Assembly: GCF_030708075.1 (NCBI RefSeq)
Contig: NZ_CP117982.1
Coordinates: 186,001 to 250,000, forward strand
Reading direction: 5' to 3'
Length of the DNA: 64,000 nucleotides
DNA from: Candidatus Epulonipiscium viviparus
Lineage (GTDB): Bacteria > Bacillota > Clostridia > Lachnospirales > Cellulosilyticaceae
Part shown: positions 8,629 through 17,151 of the stretch, one piece after another
Position numbering within the stretch: position 1 is the stretch's first letter
Layout of the letters: each line of letters starts with the position of its first letter
Position numbers and translations under genes: made by a program
Notes under the pieces: generated by a model
Databases searched by the model: none
What the model saw: only the letters and a program-made list of their open reading frames with translations
Told to the model about the DNA's origin: nothing

Positions 8629-9849
8629 ATGAACAGTTCGATATTTGGAAAATCACAAAATACAGTAACTGTTACTATATCTTCTGATATGACCTTAGAT
8701 ACAATGGCATATAGAGCTCTAAATGGTGATAGACCCCCCTTTTTGGTGCCATATGTAATAGATAATATTAATGGGGAAGTGATTTTGTCTTATAATATAG
8801 ACGAAAGAATGTCTTTGGAAAAATTATCAAAAGAATTTAGTGCAACTGAACTGTTTAGAGTGTATAAAAGTATTATAGAAAGTCTCATTCAATGTGGTGA
8901 CTGGTGCTTTAATAATACAAACTTTTGTCAAAATACTAATTACATTTTTGTAGATTGGCCGTCTCAAACAGTAAAATTTATATACGCACCAGTAAGAGAA
9001 TATACCCAAGATGTATCTGTTACCAAAAAAATGTTATTACAATTATTAAACAATTGCCAAGATGTGTCCAATCTTGATTTAATGAAATTTTATAGATATT
9101 TTTCAGGAGATCAATTTAGTTTTCAAAGTTTTAAAAATTTATTAGATACAATCGAAATACCACTCAGAGATCCTTCGGAACAATCTATACATAATTTAGG
9201 TATTCAGCAGCCACCTCCACCGCAGCCAGTGACGTCGCAGCAGCAGACTCCACCGCCACCTCCAATGCCTTCTATGCAAGAGTTTGTGATGCCTCCTGAG
9301 CCAAGGCAACAAGAAGAAAAAAGCAAAGGTTTCTTTAAAATGTTTGGAAAAAAGAATAAGAAAAATTCTGGTGAAATATATTTATATGATGATGGTCAAA
9401 ACCCACAATCTGCTATGAACAAAATATCGCGTCCTCAAAAATTGCCTGACAATTTTAATAACATGCAAAGTGATGCCATGCTAACACTCGTGGCACCAAA
9501 TGTGAATTTTCCGCGATTGGAGTATCAAATACCACTTGTTTTAATTAATAATAAATTTAGTTTGGGTCGACAAGACAAAGGTAACAAGCCGAAAGAATCA
9601 GATTACGAATTTGATGTTAGCATTAAATCTATTAGTCGAAAACATGCAACTATAGTTAGAGAAAATGACGTATATTATTTAGTAGATTTTAATTCATCCA
9701 ATGGAACATTTTTAAATGATGAAAGATTAAAGCGTAATATTCAATATCAATTAAATTATAATGACAAAATTTCGTTTTCTAAACAAGGAATAGAGTATTG
9801 GTTTACAACCGACGAAGATAGTGGTGACGAAACTATGCTTATGTTTTAG
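8629..9849 (+). CDS. DUF6382-like/FHA-domain protein
   Basis: A 406-aa soluble protein in three parts. The N-terminal domain (about 1-185) resembles the DUF6382 type found beside clostridial FHA domains, and its pattern recalls the pseudokinase-like cytoplasmic domain of EssB/YukC. A low-complexity Pro/Gln linker (about 195-235) and a Lys-rich stretch follow. The C-terminal FHA domain (about 300-395) carries the phosphothreonine-binding residues in SLGRQ, SRKHA and SSNGTFLND. There is no membrane segment. Next to a PP2C phosphatase and a Ser/Thr kinase, it is the likely phospho-reader of the circuit, and it may dock on EssC, which also has an FHA region. The EssB relation is an inference. Confidence 0.8.
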   Translation: MNSSIFGKSQNTVTVTISSDMTLDTMAYRALNGDRPPFLVPYVIDNINGEVILSYNIDERMSLEKLSKEFSATELFRVYKSIIESLIQCGDWCFNNTNFCQNTNYIFVDWPSQTVKFIYAPVREYTQDVSVTKKMLLQLLNNCQDVSNLDLMKFYRYFSGDQFSFQSFKNLLDTIEIPLRDPSEQSIHNLGIQQPPPPQPVTSQQQTPPPPPMPSMQEFVMPPEPRQQEEKSKGFFKMFGKKNKKNSGEIYLYDDGQNPQSAMNKISRPQKLPDNFNNMQSDAMLTLVAPNVNFPRLEYQIPLVLINNKFSLGRQDKGNKPKESDYEFDVSIKSISRKHATIVRENDVYYLVDFNSSNGTFLNDERLKRNIQYQLNYNDKISFSKQGIEYWFTTDEDSGDETMLMF

Positions 9850-9874
9850 TAAATATGAAAGTGGGAGGGAAAAC

Positions 9875-10585
9875 ATGATAATAAGCGGACGAAGTGACGT
9901 AGGAACAAACAGATCTGTAAATCAAGATAGTTTATATGTAAAAAAGATGAAAGTTGGTCGGCACAAAGTTTGTCTGGCTGTTGTTAGCGATGGCATTGGT
10001 AGCTTTAAGAAAGGTGGATTGGCTGCTCATACAATAACAAGAAGTGTCAGAGGTTGGGCAGAAGATGGTCTTATTCAGAGTATACAGAGGCAAGATACTA
10101 TAGAAACTATTACCGAGCAGATAAACGATTTGTTAATTACGATTAATAATTATATTATATATACAGCCTCAATGCAAAATATTGTAACTGGAGCAACTGT
10201 TTCATTGTTATTAACCATAGATAATAAATATACAGTCGCACATGTTGGAGACAGCCGTATATATAAGCTAGGGAGTATGGGCCTATCTATTATAACACGA
10301 GATCACTGCATTATACGTGATGGAAAGACCTTACTTGCTCAATGTATTGGGCATAATACGGATATTGAGATTTTTAACGCACACGGAGACGTTAAAAGAC
10401 GAGATATGTTTTTTGTATGCACTGATGGATTTTATAAATGGGTTGACCTAAATCGATTAGTGAGAAATCAAAGATGGGTAATTAATACGTATCAGCTAAT
10501 TAATTATATGAATAATCTATTTACTCAAGTTAAGGGAACATACTGTAGTGATGATATATCTACAGCAATTATTAAATTTATGTAA
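9875..10585 (+). CDS. PP2C-family Ser/Thr protein phosphatase
   Basis: A 236-aa PPM/PP2C phosphatase. The metal-binding and catalytic motifs are in the usual order: DVGTNRSVNQD near the N-terminus, VSDGIG, VAHVGDSRIYKL, CTDGFYKW and the C-terminal CSDDIS. It is cytoplasmic, with no membrane segment. It should remove phosphate from Ser/Thr targets of the kinase encoded at 17152, in the manner of PrpC/PrkC pairs. I start it at 9875, which has GGGAGGG 5-11 nt upstream. The longer reading from 9821 would overlap the FHA gene and adds 18 residues unlike the family. Confidence 0.9.
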   Translation: MIISGRSDVGTNRSVNQDSLYVKKMKVGRHKVCLAVVSDGIGSFKKGGLAAHTITRSVRGWAEDGLIQSIQRQDTIETITEQINDLLITINNYIIYTASMQNIVTGATVSLLLTIDNKYTVAHVGDSRIYKLGSMGLSIITRDHCIIRDGKTLLAQCIGHNTDIEIFNAHGDVKRRDMFFVCTDGFYKWVDLNRLVRNQRWVINTYQLINYMNNLFTQVKGTYCSDDISTAIIKFM

Positions 10586-10600
10586 TAAAAAATAAAAAGA

Positions 10601-10643
10601 GAGGAGGGAGCAACTCTTGAGTGGGGTTGCTCTATAACTTATG
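10601..10643 (+). promoter_or_regulatory. Shine-Dalgarno separated from its ATG by a hairpin
   Basis: GAGGAGG (10601-10607) is the only good ribosome site for the ATG at 10641 but lies 33 nt away. A 7-bp perfect stem, GAGCAAC/GTTGCTC (10608-10614 with 10626-10632), fills 25 nt of the gap and would bring the site to about 8 nt from the ATG when folded. No T tract follows, so it is not a terminator. Confidence 0.55.
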
Positions 10644-12650
10644 ATCAAAAAAATTAGTTTTTTATTAACTGTCGCAATATTGTTACAACCATTATCTATA
10701 CAAGCTACAAACACATTCATAGAAATCGATGACCCATACCTTTTAGAAGAACTTTTACAAAATGCGGATAAAAATCATAACGGATATATAGAACAAGTCG
10801 AAGCGCTAAATTTGAATAAACTACAACTAGATAATCTATACGTTACAGACATTAGACCACTCAAACATTTTCCTAATTTAACCAGTATTGTCACTCAGAG
10901 ACATAGCATAACTGATATAAGCGCCCTAGCAAGCTTATCTAATCTCACGTATTTAGATTTGAAAAATGATACAAAATCTTCAACGAAACCTGGTATAACT
11001 AATATATCACCACTGAGAAATTTAACCAATTTAACTTATCTCAATTTGAGTAACAACAATATTAGCGATCTCAGACCACTCTCAAATTTAACCGGTTTAA
11101 AAAATTTACTTCTAGAAGACAACAACATTTCTCTTGTCTATCCCATAAGCAATCTAACAGAACTTACTATTATAAACATAAAGAATAATCCAGTATCAGA
11201 TTATATGTCTTTATCAAATTTGACGGGTTTAAAAAGATTGTATTTGGACGATGATAAAATTACATTAGCAGATGAGATAGCATTAATAAATACTGGTATT
11301 AATGTATACACTGTGACACCTAAACCCGATAGTAAAGATGAATTTGTGGTAGAAATTCCTATGGATAATATAGATTTGCCATATAACCAATTAGACCACA
11401 TAGAAAATCGTGACCAGGCAGTTTCGGTGATGGAAGACATAGTAGATAATTTATCTGCTGTTCAAAAAGAAGATAGGCAGGTTACAGAGATGGTCGCTAC
11501 ATACGCAGAAGAAGCCGTAATTCAAGTTGCCAGCAAGTCAATCAATCGCAATGAGTTGATAAACTATGATTTGGTAGTGGACTTAGAAGCTGAAGCGAAT
11601 CAGACAGCTGCAGCGCTAGAAGATACTATAGCAAATGGAGGAATCGAATTAAACCGCGAATTGGATCGGAATGTATTGCTGACTGCAATAGAAGATTTAA
11701 CGACAGTTATAACATTGGATACGTCTCTCGCACAATCGCAAGGGATCGATAACCTTAGAGTTGAAACCAAGGATGTGGATCTAGAACTTAATATGGATGA
11801 CTTTAAAAAAGAAAATTGGACCGAGCCACTCAAAATAACATTAGAACAAAAAGGTTCGGGAGTGCAAGGAGATAGTACAAACTATAATAATACTAGCTAT
11901 GCTATTAGTTATAGTCCAAAAATGCCAGAAAAGCCTATAACTATAGGGCTTCCAAAAACAGTTGGTGACTTAAACTATCAGGCAGCATTTAGAAATAATG
12001 AACTGGTGGGCGGAAAATATAATCCTGCAACAGACAAAATAGAAATGCAATCTAATTTGGAAGGCGACTTTATTGTTGCAGAAAATTATCAAAACTTTAC
12101 AGACATTGCAAACAAAAGTGTACAGATGCAAGAAGCTATTAAAATGCTGGTCTCCAAAGGAATTATGGATAGCAACACTGCTACTGAATTTGGGCCAGAT
12201 GACGCTGTAACGAGGGCCGAAATCGCCACTATGCTAGTGAAAATTATCTATGCATATGATTTAACAGCAGATGGAGGATATATCGACGTATTTCCAACCG
12301 ATTGGTTTCATGCTGGAGTGGGCTCGGCGACAAATGAGGGAATCATGGAAGGATACCAAGACAATACATTTAAGCCAAATTCACTGGTATTAAAAGATGA
12401 AGCCATTTCAGTTATTGCACGTGTTTTGCAAATGGAAAAGGGATATTCAACGCCATCAAATATAACAGATTACCTTTCTCAATATGTGGACGCTAAAGAT
12501 ATACCGGCCTGGGCAGCGGCAGATATTGCCTTTGCAACGAGAGAAAACTTGATTATGAGACGTACCGATGGAATGTTTTTGCCTTCATCAGTAATGACGA
12601 AAGGCGAAATTGCAATGATTCTCAAAAAACTATTTGATAGAATAGGATAG
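10641..12650 (+). CDS. LRR surface protein with SLH anchor (SDS22/internalin-type repeats)
   Basis: A 669-aa exported protein. It has a signal peptide (about 1-22), one EF-hand-like loop (DKNHNGYIEQVEA, about 39-51), about six 22-residue leucine-rich repeats of the L-x-N-L-T-x-L type (about 60-220), then a middle domain shared with the next two proteins, and three C-terminal SLH domains (about 480-669, with VTRAEIATML in the first). SLH domains bind secondary cell-wall polymer, so it should sit on the S-layer with its LRR exposed. It follows the PP2C gene by 55 nt and precedes a paralogue by 10 nt, so it is in the same transcript as the regulators. The ligand is unknown. Confidence 0.88.
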   Translation: MIKKISFLLTVAILLQPLSIQATNTFIEIDDPYLLEELLQNADKNHNGYIEQVEALNLNKLQLDNLYVTDIRPLKHFPNLTSIVTQRHSITDISALASLSNLTYLDLKNDTKSSTKPGITNISPLRNLTNLTYLNLSNNNISDLRPLSNLTGLKNLLLEDNNISLVYPISNLTELTIINIKNNPVSDYMSLSNLTGLKRLYLDDDKITLADEIALINTGINVYTVTPKPDSKDEFVVEIPMDNIDLPYNQLDHIENRDQAVSVMEDIVDNLSAVQKEDRQVTEMVATYAEEAVIQVASKSINRNELINYDLVVDLEAEANQTAAALEDTIANGGIELNRELDRNVLLTAIEDLTTVITLDTSLAQSQGIDNLRVETKDVDLELNMDDFKKENWTEPLKITLEQKGSGVQGDSTNYNNTSYAISYSPKMPEKPITIGLPKTVGDLNYQAAFRNNELVGGKYNPATDKIEMQSNLEGDFIVAENYQNFTDIANKSVQMQEAIKMLVSKGIMDSNTATEFGPDDAVTRAEIATMLVKIIYAYDLTADGGYIDVFPTDWFHAGVGSATNEGIMEGYQDNTFKPNSLVLKDEAISVIARVLQMEKGYSTPSNITDYLSQYVDAKDIPAWAAADIAFATRENLIMRRTDGMFLPSSVMTKGEIAMILKKLFDRIG

Positions 12651-12660
12651 GTGAAACACA

Positions 12661-14655
12661 ATGAAGCACAAGTGGCTCATAGCAGCAACTATAATAATAT
12701 CTTCGACCCATTTATTTGCAACAGATGCGGTGAATTTTACAGATGAAAATCTGCATAGGGCAATTTTAGAGCAAGTGGATAGCAATGGCAATAGGCAAAT
12801 CGAAAGAAATGAGCTTGCTGATTTATCAACGTTAAATTTATATGACGAACAACTTGTGAACAGCGCACCTATTGCAAGCTTGATAGGATTAAAAAATTTA
12901 GATATTTCAAATAATCAGTTTAGCAATTTATCTATTGTAGCATTTATGAAAAATCTCACCACATTGGGTGCGTCACGAAATAGTATAACAAATATTGAGC
13001 ACATACAAAATTTAACAAATTTGGAGCAGCTACATCTAAATGACAATAAGCTGATTAATATATATCCTCTCGCTACACTAACAAAACTGAGAACATTATA
13101 TATTAACAACAACAATATATCGGATATAACATCTTTAAGCGAACTAAAAAATCTTGTATCACTAAACGTAAGCAACAATAAAATAAGTAACATTTCATCG
13201 CTAGCCAATCTCACCAATTTAGAGGAGCTAAATTTAGCAAACAACCAAATATCAGATATCGCTGCCTTAGAAAATTTGACAAACCTAAACTATGTAAATT
13301 TGTCTGGAAATCCATTAAATATACGGGATGCCAAAACTTTAGAAATACTAAATAATCTAAAAAATGGAGGAGCTCGCATAGTTTATGATAGCGAAATACC
13401 AAAAAATGCCAAAACTCCAGTAGTGTCAACCTCTGTTGCAACAGCAAAATTTCAAAACTATTTGGCAGACATCGCCCCAACTCCACTTCCAAACTTGTCG
13501 TACAAAAATTTGGATAACTTAGAGGATGCAGATGATCTGATTGTTGTATTAGAAGCGGCAATGGCGGAGTTGACTACTATCCATTTTGTGGATGAATATA
13601 TTACAGAAGTATTTACACAATTTGCCGAAGAAGCGATCGAACAAATGTGTTACAAGCGGATTCATCAAAACACATTAACCATAGATTCTAGCACTGTCGC
13701 TCACCTTGCCGATGATGCGAATACTATAGCAGATGCGCTTCCAACAGTTTTTGCCTTACAAGGTCTCGAGCTGAACCGTCCAATAGAGAAGACGGTATCG
13801 GTAGCGACAAAAGGGAACTACAAAGCTAATGTAACGCTGGACCCTTCTTTAACACAATTAAATATCAATAGTATTAAAATTATAACAACAGAAGCAGAAA
13901 TAATCGTCGATATCGAGGATCTGCCAAACACTCCTGTTACAATATCTATGACACGAAAAGATAATAGCAACGTGGACTATGAGGGCGTGGATTATGATAA
14001 TTCCAGTTATATCGTAACATCCACACCGACGATTCCGTTAAAAATAGGCTTGAGATTGGCAGATGAAGATGATCCACAAAACCAGGCGATTCTTCGCGAT
14101 GGAATTAATGAAGGCGGCAAATACAATCCTGCAACAAATAAAATTGAAGCTTCATCTAAACAAAATGGAGCATATACAGTAGAAATAACTAAGCCAAGAT
14201 TTAAGGATTTGACAACAACTACAAAACAAATGAGAACAGCAATTGAGTTGGTTGCCGCAAAAGGCATTATGAACGGTGTGGCAGAAGAAGAATTTGCACC
14301 AAACGAGATCGTGTTGAAAAAGGACTTGGCAGCAATACTGGAAAATATAGGATATTCTGCAGCGGCAGCGCTGGAGTCTGCAGATCCACTGTTGCGCATA
14401 GATATGGTTGCGACAATCACGCAAGCTTTATTAGATGAGCAGAAGTATTTACTACCACTATATCCAGCCAACTATTTGGTAGATTACGCCGATATGGCAG
14501 CTATTCCAGACTGGGCAGCCGAGCTAGTCGCATTAGCAACAAGAGAAGATTTGATACCGATAAGAATTGATGGTAATTTTGCTCCAAATGAACCGGTAAC
14601 CAGAGGTGAACTTGCTATAGCTTTGAAATTACTATTTGACAGGATTGGAAATTAA
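12661..14655 (+). CDS. LRR surface protein with SLH-like anchor, paralogue 2
   Basis: A 664-aa paralogue of the preceding protein. It has a signal peptide (about 1-20), an EF-hand-like loop (DSNGNRQIERNEL), SDS22-type LRRs (about 70-225, N-L-T-x-L-x-x-L-x-L-x-x-N), the same middle domain and a C-terminal SLH region. The first SLH repeat has lost the usual TRAE-type motif (VLKKDLAAIL), while the last keeps VTRGELAIAL, so wall binding may be weaker. Translation starts 10 nt after the previous stop with AGGTG. Different LRR surfaces on one anchor suggest recognition of different ligands. Confidence 0.85.
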   Translation: MKHKWLIAATIIISSTHLFATDAVNFTDENLHRAILEQVDSNGNRQIERNELADLSTLNLYDEQLVNSAPIASLIGLKNLDISNNQFSNLSIVAFMKNLTTLGASRNSITNIEHIQNLTNLEQLHLNDNKLINIYPLATLTKLRTLYINNNNISDITSLSELKNLVSLNVSNNKISNISSLANLTNLEELNLANNQISDIAALENLTNLNYVNLSGNPLNIRDAKTLEILNNLKNGGARIVYDSEIPKNAKTPVVSTSVATAKFQNYLADIAPTPLPNLSYKNLDNLEDADDLIVVLEAAMAELTTIHFVDEYITEVFTQFAEEAIEQMCYKRIHQNTLTIDSSTVAHLADDANTIADALPTVFALQGLELNRPIEKTVSVATKGNYKANVTLDPSLTQLNINSIKIITTEAEIIVDIEDLPNTPVTISMTRKDNSNVDYEGVDYDNSSYIVTSTPTIPLKIGLRLADEDDPQNQAILRDGINEGGKYNPATNKIEASSKQNGAYTVEITKPRFKDLTTTTKQMRTAIELVAAKGIMNGVAEEEFAPNEIVLKKDLAAILENIGYSAAAALESADPLLRIDMVATITQALLDEQKYLLPLYPANYLVDYADMAAIPDWAAELVALATREDLIPIRIDGNFAPNEPVTRGELAIALKLLFDRIGN

Positions 14656-14703
14656 AAATTATGAACAGGGATTTTCATCTCGATTTATTTAGGAGACAAT
14701 GCA

Positions 14704-17133
14704 ATGATAAAGAAAATTAGTTTTTTGATCGTTACTGCCGTATTAATGTCACCTGTTGTGGTCTGTGCCCAAGCATCTGCTGCAGTTATTAGGGAAGATC
14801 TGGATTGGATAGAGGTAGAGGGGATATTGGAAGGGCGAGTTAAATTTGATGCTGCAACTGGCGAAATCGTAGCAGTAGAAGAGTCGGTAACAGTTGCGCA
14901 CATTCCTTTTGAGATTAACGGAGCTGCGGTAAAAGCCATTGGTCCATCTGCATTTGGATGGTGTACCAATTTAACAAGCTTATCTTTACCCAATACGATT
15001 GAGGTAATTGGAGAGAGAGCTTTTCAGGCCTGCGTTAATTTAGTAAACATAAATATTCCAGAAGGCATCCATTCTGTGAACGCCGCCGCATTTTTCTTGT
15101 GTGAAAATTTACAATCTATCAGCATTCCTAGTAGTCTTTCTTTTGTGGGACCAGATCTTTTTGCAGGGTGCGAGAAGTTGGCCACTGTTTATTATGGTGG
15201 CGATTCTAATGGTTGGAACGCAATGCGCATTTCTATACCTGAGAATACTATTGTCAATTTAGCAGAAACCTGGATTAGTGTTCCTGGAATAGAGGGCGGA
15301 CTAGTTAAGTTTGACAGAAACAAAGGTACTATAACTGAAGTAGAGAAAACAGTTCGTGTGGCCAACATTCCGAGCGCCATTGATGGAATTGCAGTGATCG
15401 AGATAGCTTCAGAAGCGTTTTATGATTGCAACAATTTGCGCGCTGCCTATTTGCCAAATACTGTAAATTCTATACCAGATGGATTGTTTGAAAATTGTAG
15501 TAGTCTAGCTTTGGTCTACATTCCAGACAGCGTTCAATATATTGGTCAAAAAGCATTTTGGGGATGCGTTAGTCTCAAAAATATCGATCTACCAGATGAG
15601 TTATTGGAACTTGGCGATCGGGCCTTTTTCGGATGCGATAACATTACTAGAATCAATATTCCAGAAAAGGTGGAGAAGCTAGGTAATTTGTTATTTGGCG
15701 GATGCGACAACTTAGATACCATTGTAATAAAAGGCAATGTTAGCGAGATTGCTCCGGATGCATTTAGTTATTGTAATAAACTAGAAATGATTTATTACAA
15801 CGGCAGCTACGTGTATTGGGATTCATTGCAAATTAATGTTGCAGCAAATATAGAAGTAATTTGTAATGCCGATGTCACAATGCCGTCGTTGCCTTATGAT
15901 AAAATCGCGCATATCAATACTAAAATGGACGCAATCTCGGTGTTGGGCAATGCAATCATGCAGTTATCTGGTGAGCAAAGGTCCGATGCCAATAGTGTGG
16001 ATGCGGTCGCTCAGTTTGCAGAGGCGATGATTGCCCATGTTGCTAGTGTGTATATCGCACCATATGATAACGGAATTTTAGCCATAAACTATGATACACT
16101 TTTGGAATTTGAGCAAACTGCTATTGACCTAGCTAACGATCTCTTTTTGTTTATCAATAACTCGGGGATGATGCTAACACGTAAGTTAGAGCATGAAATC
16201 AGAATTTATACTAAACCAAATACGATAATAAATATCGATCCCAATGTGGCTATGTCTAAATTTGACAAATTATGGATTTCTACTGGAAATTTGGAAGTTG
16301 CCATTGATTTAGATAAAGTTGTCGGAGAAGCTGCAATTGAGATTGCAACAAATGTGGATGATGGGTATCGTATCTCTTATACAGGAGGAGGTACCCCGCT
16401 GACCGTTGCTATTACTGTGCCTGACGAAGACTTTAAGTACCAGACTCTGTCTGAAAATGGTACCATTATTGGCGGCAAATATAATCCAGCAACAAACAAG
16501 TTAGAAGCCAAAACTACAGTTGATAACGGTGTATATACTGTGATTAATAATCAAAAATATTTTTCCGATATCGATAGAACCAGTGCGCAAATGCAAGAAT
16601 CAATTAATTTTCTCGCAGCAAAAGGCATCATTACGGGTCGAGATGGTACGGTAATTAACGATACAATCTTAAATGTATTTGAGCCCGATGCGCCGATTTC
16701 GAGAGCGGAAGTTGCCACTATGTTAGTTAAAGTTTTATATGCATATGATTCAAATGCAAATGCTTGGTATGATGACGTTGCCGAAGATGACTGGTATGTT
16801 GCGGCCGCTGGGTCGGCTCACAATATTGGAATTATGATAGGCGAGGACAACAAATTTCGAGGAAACGACCCTATAACACAAGAAGAATTTATGTCTGTTG
16901 TCGCTAGAGTGTTACAATTAGATAAAGACTACATAGAAGTTGATAACATTAATAAATATTTATCTGAATATGCAGATGCAGCATCAATAGTTTGGGCACA
17001 CGAAGACATCGCTTTTGCCACACGGGAGGATTTGGTAATGAGATATAATTCGGCAAATTTTATGCCCACTGCAACAGTAACACGAGGAGAAGCTGCTGTA
17101 ATTTTAAAGAAATTGTTTGACAGATTAGAATAG
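14704..17133 (+). CDS. BspA-type LRR surface protein with SLH anchor, paralogue 3
   Basis: An 809-aa exported protein with a signal peptide (about 1-24). Two BspA-like modules (about 30-400) each start with a W-I-x-V-x-G-I-x-x-G type segment and continue in Treponema/BspA LRRs (AFxxCxNLxxLxLP, IPxxVxxIGxxAF). It then has the same middle domain (YDKIAHINTKMDAISVL onward, GGKYNPATNK) and three SLH repeats as the two preceding proteins (ISRAEVATML, VTRGEAAVIL). Only the recognition part has been exchanged, from SDS22-type to BspA-type repeats. SD AGGAG precedes the ATG. The BspA modules also match those in the giant protein at 46422-54308. Confidence 0.87.
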   Translation: MIKKISFLIVTAVLMSPVVVCAQASAAVIREDLDWIEVEGILEGRVKFDAATGEIVAVEESVTVAHIPFEINGAAVKAIGPSAFGWCTNLTSLSLPNTIEVIGERAFQACVNLVNINIPEGIHSVNAAAFFLCENLQSISIPSSLSFVGPDLFAGCEKLATVYYGGDSNGWNAMRISIPENTIVNLAETWISVPGIEGGLVKFDRNKGTITEVEKTVRVANIPSAIDGIAVIEIASEAFYDCNNLRAAYLPNTVNSIPDGLFENCSSLALVYIPDSVQYIGQKAFWGCVSLKNIDLPDELLELGDRAFFGCDNITRINIPEKVEKLGNLLFGGCDNLDTIVIKGNVSEIAPDAFSYCNKLEMIYYNGSYVYWDSLQINVAANIEVICNADVTMPSLPYDKIAHINTKMDAISVLGNAIMQLSGEQRSDANSVDAVAQFAEAMIAHVASVYIAPYDNGILAINYDTLLEFEQTAIDLANDLFLFINNSGMMLTRKLEHEIRIYTKPNTIINIDPNVAMSKFDKLWISTGNLEVAIDLDKVVGEAAIEIATNVDDGYRISYTGGGTPLTVAITVPDEDFKYQTLSENGTIIGGKYNPATNKLEAKTTVDNGVYTVINNQKYFSDIDRTSAQMQESINFLAAKGIITGRDGTVINDTILNVFEPDAPISRAEVATMLVKVLYAYDSNANAWYDDVAEDDWYVAAAGSAHNIGIMIGEDNKFRGNDPITQEEFMSVVARVLQLDKDYIEVDNINKYLSEYADAASIVWAHEDIAFATREDLVMRYNSANFMPTATVTRGEAAVILKKLFDRLE

Positions 17134-17151
17134 ATAGAAGGAGAGGTAACT

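Noticed and set aside
10608-10632. Terminator before the first LRR/SLH gene
   Set aside because: The stem is good but no T run follows, and it lies between a ribosome site and a start codon.
13211-13561. Minus-strand frame opposite the second LRR/SLH gene
   Set aside because: It mirrors the leucine-rich repeats in another frame and has no start signals.
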